Shown here in pieces: positions 42,021 to 50,260 of a stretch of DNA of 50,976 bases (positions are counted from its first letter, which is position 1; the number at the start of each line of letters is the position of its first letter). The stretch comes from an uncultured Massilia sp. (lineage in GTDB: Bacteria > Pseudomonadota > Gammaproteobacteria > Burkholderiales > Burkholderiaceae). Both the position numbers and the translations under genes were made by a program. The notes under the pieces were generated by a model. The model was not told where the DNA came from, searched no databases, and saw nothing but the letters and a program-made list of their open reading frames with translations. The stretch spans positions 1 through 50,976 of the forward strand of contig CAMLMV010000047.1 of NCBI GenBank assembly GCA_946481275.1, in the 5' to 3' direction.

Positions 42021-43567
42021 TCGATGGCTTCCTGAATGTACGATGGAGTAGCGAGTTCAGCGCCCCTCTTATCGAGAAGTTCAAACGCTGCATCAGTCTT
42101 GTTCGCCAGCATGTAATCGATGGTAGAGAGCGTGCGGCCTGGTGTTTGAAACAGACCATCGCATGTTGCACGGTTATCTTCATAGAGACAAATTTCAAAT
42201 GTTCTTCGCAAAGGATTTTTATCTGAAAACACCTTGGTGTTTGCCGTGGCGTAACCCAAATAATTGTCGACGCAATTCTTCTTATAGTCACCGTCGTTAT
42301 CCCGCAGGACAGCGGTCTTGACACCAATAAGTTTAGCCAAGTCGAGGTAACGCTTGAAACTTGTGCCACCGACAGAGATGACGTGTACTTTGTCGTTCTC
42401 TAGCGTTGAGCCACAGTGCCTTCGGTAGAGGGCGTCCAGAAGGATGAACTCAGCATCGCCTTCGACAAGGATCACCCGCGTCGACAACGCAAACTCCAGA
42501 ATATTGTTGTCTGGGGCTTTCATAAAGAACGCAGCAGTGTCCTTTGGCAGGCTCTTTAGCGCTGCTGGCTTCTGCCCAGTCCCCAAGAGCAAAGTCTTGC
42601 GAAGGTCCAGTCTTGATGAGATAAGGCTGCTGTGCGTCGCAATGAAAAGTTGCTTGTTCGACGATTTCCTGATCAGTTCGATAAGTTGTTTCATCGTGGA
42701 GTGGCTTAGGTGGTTCTCTGGCTCCTCTAAAAGCAACACATCGAGGCGGCTTTCGTTACCTCTCTTTCTAAGCGCGAATTCTGTCTTGATGAAACACTGA
42801 CGTCCCTTCCCTTTGCTCTCGATCGGGATACCGTTCTCGGTAATGACCAAGTCTGCCTCGAGATTGGATTTTGCGTTAGTACGAACAGCGAATTGGTAGG
42901 TCTCTAGCGCGCCATTAATGTCGGCCAAATGGGCGTTTCTGAAGGCGCCCTTACTCTGACGGTAAGCGTTTTCCAACTTGCTACGGTGACGCACATCGGC
43001 GTTCATCGCGAATACCGAGCGCGTGTACTCACGTGCCGCGTACTCGTTATCGATGCGCGAGCTATCGATCGTCAGATGGCGCACATGCCTCTTCAGGTTT
43101 GAGTACGGCTCCCCGGAAAACGTAGTGAACTGGATACCGTAATACTCATAGGGAAAATTGGAAGGATCTTCCGCAAGCGCTTCAGCGATGTCTTTACTGA
43201 AACCCTCTAACGGTGACAGTGTCATGCGTAGGCCATCACGCTCAATATGCTTTGAGTTGCATTTCCCGTTTAGCCCTGGTGATGTGCCGTCTGAGAGATA
43301 GATTTCAACAAAAAGTTCAGGAAGTAGGTCGACCGTCTTAACGCCGCACTGGAAATCGGTGACAGCACTGCGGCAAAGCAGTGTTTCTACGCCGAGTGTA
43401 TCAACCCGGCTTCGGCTAGCGCTCATCACCAGATCAAGAGCAAGAAGCACCGTGCTTTTACCGGCCTCGTTGTCACCGATGAGAAGGTTCAGTTCTGGGT
43501 CAAATTCGAGATCCAGATGTTTAAACTTCCTAAAGTTCGATAGAACGATTCTCTCGACTGTCGGCAT
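42005..43567 (-). CDS. gajA: GajA-like OLD family ATPase-TOPRIM nuclease (Gabija system)
   Basis: This is a 520-residue protein. The N-terminal ABC-type ATPase has Walker A IGDNEAGKST (about 30-39), a late signature/Walker B block LLLEEPENHLS, and an H-loop FIATHSSLI. The C-terminal TOPRIM nuclease has VILVEGDAEFILLDALY with the conserved Glu, and AVLRDNDGDYKKN with the Asp-x-Asp pair. An OLD nuclease directly followed by a UvrD-like helicase defines Gabija (class 2 OLD). AGGA precedes the ATG. It is the first gene of a minus-strand run gajA-gajB, perhaps including the caspase-like gene. Confidence 0.88.
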   Translation of the reverse strand: MPTVERIVLSNFRKFKHLDLEFDPELNLLIGDNEAGKSTVLLALDLVMSASRSRVDTLGVETLLCRSAVTDFQCGVKTVDLLPELFVEIYLSDGTSPGLNGKCNSKHIERDGLRMTLSPLEGFSKDIAEALAEDPSNFPYEYYGIQFTTFSGEPYSNLKRHVRHLTIDSSRIDNEYAAREYTRSVFAMNADVRHRSKLENAYRQSKGAFRNAHLADINGALETYQFAVRTNAKSNLEADLVITENGIPIESKGKGRQCFIKTEFALRKRGNESRLDVLLLEEPENHLSHSTMKQLIELIRKSSNKQLFIATHSSLISSRLDLRKTLLLGTGQKPAALKSLPKDTAAFFMKAPDNNILEFALSTRVILVEGDAEFILLDALYRRHCGSTLENDKVHVISVGGTSFKRYLDLAKLIGVKTAVLRDNDGDYKKNCVDNYLGYATANTKVFSDKNPLRRTFEICLYEDNRATCDGLFQTPGRTLSTIDYMLANKTDAAFELLDKRGAELATPSYIQEAIDWIRA

Positions 43568-43703
43568 ATATTCCTATTGACACGATTAATTTACGCTGAC
43601 GCTACGTCTCATCACGAGTTTCGTTCAACTATTACCTCTGTCTGCACTCGTACGTTTGTCCGCCTTTTACATCCACCTTAAGAAGATGGAACCAGCGTTA
43701 GAG

Positions 43704-44048
43704 TTAGGGCGGAGGTGTCCAGCCTTGTGCCCGGGCGATCCTTTGCCACTGTGGTTCGACTGAAGCGATGGCGGCATCGCAGTCGGCGACGACCCGGTGG
43801 TACGTTTTCATGAGGTGTGATTGGCTGACCGTCGTCGTCGGCTGTCGAGATAGTGCGTTAATATAGGTTGGCAATGAATCTGGCGCACCATTGGCCCGCA
43901 GAGCTTCGACCATCTTCTGTCCCAATTCACGCAACTGCGGGTCTTGCGTTTCAATGGTCAGTTTAATCAACTTGTTCATCCTATTGCCCGGAGTGGCAAT
44001 GGTGTTTAGGATGACCAGCAGCTTTGTGTATTCCTTCTTGTCATTCAT
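43704..44048 (-). CDS. Unrecognised 114-residue helical protein
   Basis: This small protein is rich in helix-forming residues (EYTKLLVILNTIATPGNRMN, LRELGQKMVEALRANGA) and ends in a short Pro-rich tail. I recognise no family. It lies 136 bases upstream of the gajA-type gene on the same strand and is divergent from the ESCO-like gene. An 8-base inverted repeat lies in the shared intergenic region. Its position suggests either a regulator or a partner of one of the two flanking systems. Confidence 0.55.
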   Translation of the reverse strand: MNDKKEYTKLLVILNTIATPGNRMNKLIKLTIETQDPQLRELGQKMVEALRANGAPDSLPTYINALSRQPTTTVSQSHLMKTYHRVVADCDAAIASVEPQWQRIARAQGWTPPP

Positions 44049-44145
44049 AGTGGCTCACTTCACGCTGAGGTACAGATCGTCCCTTGAGGGGGGCAGATGC
44101 CTTTCAGACAATTTTACTCCTTGAATGTTGTTTGTGGTGAAATCT

Positions 44146-44179
44146 TGTTTACAGGCGGCCACTGTTCCAGATGTAAACA
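44146..44179. promoter_or_regulatory. TGTTTACA/TGTAAACA inverted repeat between divergent island genes
   Basis: TGTTTACA (44146-44153) and TGTAAACA (44172-44179) form a perfect 8-base inverted repeat with an 18-base spacer. It sits between the start of the 114-residue gene (44048, minus) and the ESCO-like gene (44281, plus). It may be an operator for a dimeric repressor acting on either gene. Confidence 0.4.
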
Positions 44180-44280
44180 TTTATTGCTCAAAGCAAAGAC
44201 GAAAACACCCAAAGGCGATCAGATGTTTAGGCCAAAATTTGCCGAGTAACATCGAAAAAGTAGATGAGATAGGACTGAGC

Positions 44281-45462
44281 ATGGAGCTTCCTGCCAAGAT
44301 TTTGACGCAACTTTCACAGGCGTTACAGCAACCTATCTCGGTGACAGGTAGGTTTCCCGGTCGTCCTTGGGGAGCAGTATTAAGGCGAGGATGGGCATAT
44401 CGAACTGACGTTGAAGATATTCTTTTAGCTCTCGACAAGCGCTTAGACGCGTATAGTGTTGATCTCGAGTCTTTGGCTGAACATGCCGGTTATCCGATGC
44501 GCCCCGTTCGCTCACGGCCGCGCTTTGTAACGGCTGACTGGATGTCCATGGATGCGATGGCTGTCAGCGATTTCGCCGGCTTTTGCATTTTTCTTGAACG
44601 GTGCGGGTTCCTGACTGACGCGACGCCGATGGTGAATGACCTGCAGGCCGAGATCGCGACGCATAATTACCTTACGCTCGCCGAAGGCGACATTTATGGG
44701 TTCGCAAAACTTCGACACCGCTGTCGTATTGGGTTATATGCCCAAGAATCGTTGACGGGCGAGCCATCACATCATTCGTGGAGGTCAGCGCAGGGCTACC
44801 GCTTTGAATGCACGATGCGTGGCGATCAGGTGGAAACGCTCAAGATCCAGGGTCCTAAATGGCGCCAACAACTTCGAGTGGAAACCGTCTGTCCGGTTTG
44901 CGGGATGCATTACACCAAAGGGGCCCCCCAATCTAGCGCGAACCATCGGAGCGAGCACCAGCGGGTGACACGTCTACTTGCACCTCGTCCAGAGCCCCGC
45001 ATGAAGATAAGACTTGAACAGGTGACGGACGGAGAACGTGTTGACGTCAACGCGCCAGTATGGATGCATCGAGAGGTGTACGAGCGGGCGCTTCGCTTCA
45101 AGCGCGAGTTTGGTTACGACTTCGTCCAATGGCCGTTCGTGAAAAAAACTTCGGACATCGACCCATCATGGGTTGGCTACTTGTTTGCGACATCGGAAGG
45201 CGTAATCGACGGTGCCTGTGCTTTTCGATATGAGGGTAGCGAATGGGTTTTAGGTTGGGTGTGGGTTCGGCCGGAGCGCCGGCGCTCCGCCGTGCTGTCC
45301 GAACGTTGGCCGACCTTTGTTGAAAAGTACGGAGATTTCTGGATTTCGCACCCGCTGTCTGAGGCCATGCAGGGTTTTGTAGCGCGCCACGCAACACCTG
45401 GTCAGCGCCGCAAGATTGCGGAACGCGCCCTTATCTTTCCAACTCCAGGCACTGGCACATAG
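44281..45462 (+). CDS. ESCO/Eco1-type zinc finger plus acetyltransferase domain protein
   Basis: This is a 393-residue protein. Residues 203-230 (TVCPVCGMHYTKG then NHRSEHQR) form a C-x2-C-x14-H-x3-H finger with the CGM-Y context of the ESCO/Eco1 cohesin acetyltransferase finger. The region from about 295 to 370 (GACAF, VLGWVWVRPERRRSAVL, WPTFVEKYGDFWISHPLS) matches the ESCO-like acetyl-CoA-binding domain. The N-terminal 200 residues are unassigned. The ATG at 44281 has AGGA seven bases upstream; an in-frame ATG at 44125 lacks one. It precedes the large STAND gene on the same strand by 182 bases. Its substrate is unknown. Confidence 0.7.
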   Translation: MELPAKILTQLSQALQQPISVTGRFPGRPWGAVLRRGWAYRTDVEDILLALDKRLDAYSVDLESLAEHAGYPMRPVRSRPRFVTADWMSMDAMAVSDFAGFCIFLERCGFLTDATPMVNDLQAEIATHNYLTLAEGDIYGFAKLRHRCRIGLYAQESLTGEPSHHSWRSAQGYRFECTMRGDQVETLKIQGPKWRQQLRVETVCPVCGMHYTKGAPQSSANHRSEHQRVTRLLAPRPEPRMKIRLEQVTDGERVDVNAPVWMHREVYERALRFKREFGYDFVQWPFVKKTSDIDPSWVGYLFATSEGVIDGACAFRYEGSEWVLGWVWVRPERRRSAVLSERWPTFVEKYGDFWISHPLSEAMQGFVARHATPGQRRKIAERALIFPTPGTGT

Positions 45463-45644
45463 GCCTAGGCAAGCGCCGCATGATGATCGGGTTGGCTGTC
45501 GGGAGCCAGGCGACAGCATTCACTGGCGCAAGCTTTTTCTGCTCCAGAGGGCATTGGGCCAATGGACATCACATCTGCTAAAGTGTTCAGCTAATCGCGG
45601 CTCCCAGCCGTGGCCGGAGCAGATGTCACACACTGGAGGCTGAG

Positions 45645-48600
45645 TTGCCGTTGCGCATAGATTTCAATGACATTCGAGAGCACCGGAGTACCCAGATGGG
45701 TGGCTTCGAAGAGCTCTGCTGCCAGCTAGCTGCCTTAGAGGATCCGGCAGAGGGCTCTCGGTTCGTTCGGAAAGGCCCGGGGCCGGACCAGGGTCTGGAG
45801 TGCTACCGTACGTACGCGGACGGGCGCGAAGTTGGTTGGCAAGCCAAGTACTTCATGAACGGGTTCGACTCGGACCAGATCAGAGATCTTGCCGACTCCT
45901 TGCAACGCGCGATGGCCGCCCATCCGCAACTGAAGAGGTTCATTGTCTGCCTGCCTATTGACCTCCAAGACAACCGCTCGGGCAGGAAGCTTAGCCAGGT
46001 GCAGCGGTACGAGAAATGGCGCGACGAGAGCATCAAGACTGCTGCCACGCAGGGCCGCATCTTGGAAATCGAGCTCTGGAGTGCGTCAAGTATCACGGAG
46101 CGGCTCGGGCGCGACACCCCGGCCTATTCGGGACGAGCCCGCTACTGGTTTGACACCGTCCGCTTCAGCTCGGCTTGGTTCTGCGAAAAATTCGAGGTTC
46201 CGCGCCGCAATCTCGGCGAACGCTACAGCCCTGAAAGCCATGTGGACTTACCTATCCAACAAGCCTTGCAAGCGCTTTCGCGTGCTCCGGAACTGCTGAT
46301 AGAGCCGGCCGCCTGGGCCGCAGAAGTCACGTACCGCCTAGACGGAGCAGCGCGCACTTTGGCGCCGCACGGCTTGACGTCCGCTGTTGACCGGATAAAG
46401 CACGCCTGCGAACTGCTGCTCGATACCCTGACGGGTTCACCTGCTACGTTGGATGTCGATCTTCCCTTGGACGCCTGGGCCACACTGTCGGCAGCTGTCA
46501 TTCAGAGCATCTCGAGTGCGCTGACCGAGCTTCAAGACAAAGTCGCCGAGAAGGACGGTGCCAGTGCTCGCAGGGACCTGTTCGATCTGTATTCCTCGGT
46601 AGACCACATCCGCCGCGAGCTCGCAAGCATGCATTGGCGACTGGCGAATAAGCGGGAGCTAGTCATCTCTGGACAAGCCGGCATCGGCAAGTCGCATCTG
46701 GTGGCCGACTTCGGAGCAAAGCAGCTCGAGTTGGCACGCCCCTTCGTCTTAGTGCTGACCGGAACCCTGACCGAGGCCGACCCTTGGGAACAGATTCGCG
46801 GGCAACTGGACCTGGCCCAGATTAGCACGTACGAGTTCTTGGGAGCTCTTGACGCTGCGGCAGAGGCCGCAGGCTGCCGGGCGGTGCTTGCAATTGACGC
46901 CCTGAACGAAAGGCACGGGGTTGACCTGTGGGAGACACGACTGCAAGGGTTCATTGCACAAATACAGCGCTTCCCACGCTTGGCCCTGGTACTAACTGTG
47001 CGCGACACGTACCTACAATACCTTCCGTTAAAAGGACTCGAGCACCTGGTCCACCACGGCTTCGCAGGCCATGCCGGCGCTGCTGCCAAGGCATACCTCG
47101 ACCGGCGCGGTATCGCACGGCCCAGCTCGCCAAATCTGGCTCAGGAGTTCGAAAATCCACTGTTTCTGCGGACGTGCTGCGCATATCTCGACGCGGAAAA
47201 CCTTAAGCAACTTCCGAAAGGCCTGGAAGGAATTACGGCCATTTTCAACTTCTACCTGTCGGCGGTCGCCAATAAGGTGGAAAAAGGGCTGCGGCTTATT
47301 CCCCAGCAGAAAGTTGCACGCAAGGCGCTCGACGGCTTCCTTGATGCTTGCGCTACGTACGGCGACTTTGGCAGTCTGCCACTCGATGCGGCGAATGAAC
47401 TATTCGAGCGCTTCTACAATTCAGGAGGCAGAATCGACAGGAGCCTTCTGTCGGCGTTCCTTTCTGAAGGCGTGCTTACGCAGGAAGTCGAGCGCCACGA
47501 GGACGGGATTGTCGAAACCATTAGGTTCACGTTCGAGCGGCTGTCGGACCATCTGCGTGCCGAGCGCCTCATCGCGCAAATCGACCCCGCCGACCTGCAG
47601 GGTTCAATCCGACGGGAGCCTCTGGCGGCCTACTTTGGCCCCAATGCATCTTGGCGCTATGCCGGAGTCATCGAGGCATTTACGGTCCAGTTTCCCGAGC
47701 AGTTCGGGTACGAACTGTTCGATGTGCTGCCCAAGGATGCAATCGACGACCCGTCGCTTGTCGACGCGTTTGTAAGCTCGCTTGCCTGGCGCGCTCCCAA
47801 AGCGTTCACGCAGCGGACGGTCGATTGGCTGTCCACACTTTGCGAGCACACTGGCCAATCTTCGTATGGGCTGCTGCTGCTGGTTTGCAGCGAGCCGGAG
47901 AATCAGTTCAATGCCGAATGGCTGCACCATGATCTCTGGCAGCGGCCTATGCCCCAACGGGACGCTGTCTGGTCGGTCTTCCTCGCGGAAGACGACTTGA
48001 GTGAGGGAGGTGCGGTTGAATCCCTCATTGAGTGGGCATGGGAGGTGGACGCTGGTGAAGTGGACGAGCAACGCCTATGGCTGGCTGCCGTCACGCTGAC
48101 ATGGTTTCTGTCCACCAGCAACCGCACCGTGCGGGATCGTGCTACGAAAGCCCTGGTAAATCTGCTGTCCGCCAACCTCAAAGTTGCCGCCGCCCTGCTC
48201 GACAAGTTTAGCCTAGTCGACGATCCATACATCTCTGAGCGCTTGCTGGCCGCATGTTACGGGGCCGTAATGCAGGGGATAGACCGCGCCGGATGCACGG
48301 CCGTTGCGTCAGCAGTTTGGAGAAACTACTTCGCCGGGGAGCGCACACCGCCTCTTCATCTGCAAGCACGCGATTATGCGCTGGGCGCGCTGCTGTACGC
48401 CCGAACTGCTGGTCAACTGCCTCCGGATGCCGACATTGAAGTCGCCAAAGCCAAGTTCACTTCGCCTTGGCCTTTGGAGCCAGTGACCGATGAAGACCTC
48501 GAGGCATACCGCAAGAGGGGCTACGGTGATTCCATTTTCTCGTCGACCGAAGAACACGGGGACTTTGGTAACTACACCTTACGCGCATGGTTGCATGACA

Positions 48601-50126
48601 TTATGAGACTGCCGCGGTCGCTCGCCGGGCAGACCGCTCGGCAGCTTTATGAGCGCTGGGAAACCGACTTCAAGGTAAAGGCGACGGCAGCGCAACTTCA
48701 CGCTTACTCGGCCCTGCTTCGCACGAGCTTGAACTACCGCCAACGACCTGGACGAGGTTGGTTCATCGAAAAGGAGAAAGACCAGTCGCCGCGGCTATGG
48801 AAAGAGCTGGCGCAAGCGAACATGGTGTTCAAGGACCAACTCGCCCCTGAGATGCTTGCTGAGTATTGCGGTTTCGCCGAGGAGCACCTGCTCGAGGCAA
48901 CCCGGATGGACGACGACGACAGGCGTCCGCCCGAGTTCGACCACGCACCCATCAGACGCTGGATATGTGCTCGTGCACACACGATGGGGTGGACCGAGGA
49001 GCTCTTCGAGAGGTTCGACGAAGGCCCCCACATCGATCGCGAGCGCATGGGCAAGCACCGGGTGGAGAGAATAGGGAAGAAATACCAGCACATCGCACTT
49101 GCGGAGGCTACGGCCCGATTAACCGACAATCTCGCTATATCCTCCTACGAAGACGATGGCAAACTGCGGGGCTTCGAGTACGGCCCCAGCGGCCGGGACA
49201 TGAAAGCGGATATTGATCCGTCGCTGCTTATACGCAGCACGCAAGAGTCAAATTGGGCCTCGACTCCCGTTACCTGGTGGACGCCCTCTTCCCCGCGACT
49301 GCCGTTCGGTGACACGGAGCAGCTCCTTTCCTGGGTTGAGGTGGAGAGTGACCTGTGCAACGGTCCCGAAGAGATTGAAGTGGCTAGCTCCGACAGTCAT
49401 CAGTGGCTTGTCGTACACAGCTCTCGCCATTGGGAAGTCCCGGGCCAGAGGCGGCGCAACCACGCAGAGGCTTGGTCCCGCATCACGTGCTTGGTCACTC
49501 GCCTGGGTGCCGGCACCGCATTGGCCACGGACCTGCTAAGCGAGCAGCGTACGGACGCGTCGAGACTGTCGGGCGAAGGGCAACTGGAAACCTTCTTGGG
49601 CGAGCACGGCTGGCGCGATGGGAAGGAAATTCGTCTCTCGAAGAACACCTCCATCGGGATTGCCACTCCCTATGCAGGCATCGTCGAATATCTTAGCGCC
49701 GAAGGCAATACCGAGGACAATTCTCTCGAGGAGTCGTTCACGCTCCACCTTCCGTCTGCAGCCGCCATGAAGCTTCTTGACCTGCGGCTCCGTAGCGGAA
49801 AGAGACCGGAGTACGTTGACGCTGCAGGAGTTATTAGGTGGCAAGATCCCTCCCTGCACACGCGTGGTGCCGGAGCAGGCGTGGTCTCGCGCGACTACTT
49901 TTTGGAACGCCTCGCCCGAGCCGGGCTCGAACCGGTGTGGATTCTCGCCGGGGAGAAGAACGTATATGCGGGTCAGGGCCTGGGCGGCGGCGATGGGTTT
50001 GGTGGCCGCCTCCATCACACTACTGTGTTCACCATTGATGGCGGAAGCTTAAAGCCATTCGGTCAGAAGACTGATCTGCTCCGGCCCAGAAAGGAACAGT
50101 TGGAAGCGCTCCAGGAGAACCGATAA
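45645..50126 (+). CDS. Mrr-like nuclease fused to a STAND NTPase (AVAST/Avs-type)
   Basis: This is a 1493-residue protein. The N-terminal about 150 residues are an Mrr/PD-(D/E)xK nuclease: FEELCCQLAA, then GPGPDQGLECY (Asp48, Glu52) and WQAKYF (Gln66, Lys68). A STAND-type NTPase follows, with Walker A ISGQAGIGKSH (about 341-351) and Walker B AVLAIDALNER (about 413-423). The remaining roughly 1000 residues are helical, repeat-like sensor sequence. This is the architecture of Avs proteins, which sense phage terminase or portal and then cut DNA. The start is TTG with GGAGG upstream. The closest Avs type was not determined. Confidence 0.82.
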   Translation: MPLRIDFNDIREHRSTQMGGFEELCCQLAALEDPAEGSRFVRKGPGPDQGLECYRTYADGREVGWQAKYFMNGFDSDQIRDLADSLQRAMAAHPQLKRFIVCLPIDLQDNRSGRKLSQVQRYEKWRDESIKTAATQGRILEIELWSASSITERLGRDTPAYSGRARYWFDTVRFSSAWFCEKFEVPRRNLGERYSPESHVDLPIQQALQALSRAPELLIEPAAWAAEVTYRLDGAARTLAPHGLTSAVDRIKHACELLLDTLTGSPATLDVDLPLDAWATLSAAVIQSISSALTELQDKVAEKDGASARRDLFDLYSSVDHIRRELASMHWRLANKRELVISGQAGIGKSHLVADFGAKQLELARPFVLVLTGTLTEADPWEQIRGQLDLAQISTYEFLGALDAAAEAAGCRAVLAIDALNERHGVDLWETRLQGFIAQIQRFPRLALVLTVRDTYLQYLPLKGLEHLVHHGFAGHAGAAAKAYLDRRGIARPSSPNLAQEFENPLFLRTCCAYLDAENLKQLPKGLEGITAIFNFYLSAVANKVEKGLRLIPQQKVARKALDGFLDACATYGDFGSLPLDAANELFERFYNSGGRIDRSLLSAFLSEGVLTQEVERHEDGIVETIRFTFERLSDHLRAERLIAQIDPADLQGSIRREPLAAYFGPNASWRYAGVIEAFTVQFPEQFGYELFDVLPKDAIDDPSLVDAFVSSLAWRAPKAFTQRTVDWLSTLCEHTGQSSYGLLLLVCSEPENQFNAEWLHHDLWQRPMPQRDAVWSVFLAEDDLSEGGAVESLIEWAWEVDAGEVDEQRLWLAAVTLTWFLSTSNRTVRDRATKALVNLLSANLKVAAALLDKFSLVDDPYISERLLAACYGAVMQGIDRAGCTAVASAVWRNYFAGERTPPLHLQARDYALGALLYARTAGQLPPDADIEVAKAKFTSPWPLEPVTDEDLEAYRKRGYGDSIFSSTEEHGDFGNYTLRAWLHDIMRLPRSLAGQTARQLYERWETDFKVKATAAQLHAYSALLRTSLNYRQRPGRGWFIEKEKDQSPRLWKELAQANMVFKDQLAPEMLAEYCGFAEEHLLEATRMDDDDRRPPEFDHAPIRRWICARAHTMGWTEELFERFDEGPHIDRERMGKHRVERIGKKYQHIALAEATARLTDNLAISSYEDDGKLRGFEYGPSGRDMKADIDPSLLIRSTQESNWASTPVTWWTPSSPRLPFGDTEQLLSWVEVESDLCNGPEEIEVASSDSHQWLVVHSSRHWEVPGQRRRNHAEAWSRITCLVTRLGAGTALATDLLSEQRTDASRLSGEGQLETFLGEHGWRDGKEIRLSKNTSIGIATPYAGIVEYLSAEGNTEDNSLEESFTLHLPSAAAMKLLDLRLRSGKRPEYVDAAGVIRWQDPSLHTRGAGAGVVSRDYFLERLARAGLEPVWILAGEKNVYAGQGLGGGDGFGGRLHHTTVFTIDGGSLKPFGQKTDLLRPRKEQLEALQENR

Positions 50127-50260
50127 GGTAAGACAGTCAGGGCTAGGGCCAAGCCTTCGAATATGGGCAGGACTAGTCGTTAACTGTACCGGTCTCTAGG
50201 GGTGGCAGGCGCATGGCCGCAGCCATCAGTTAGGTCTTGCAAGCGTCGCCGAACTGAAGG

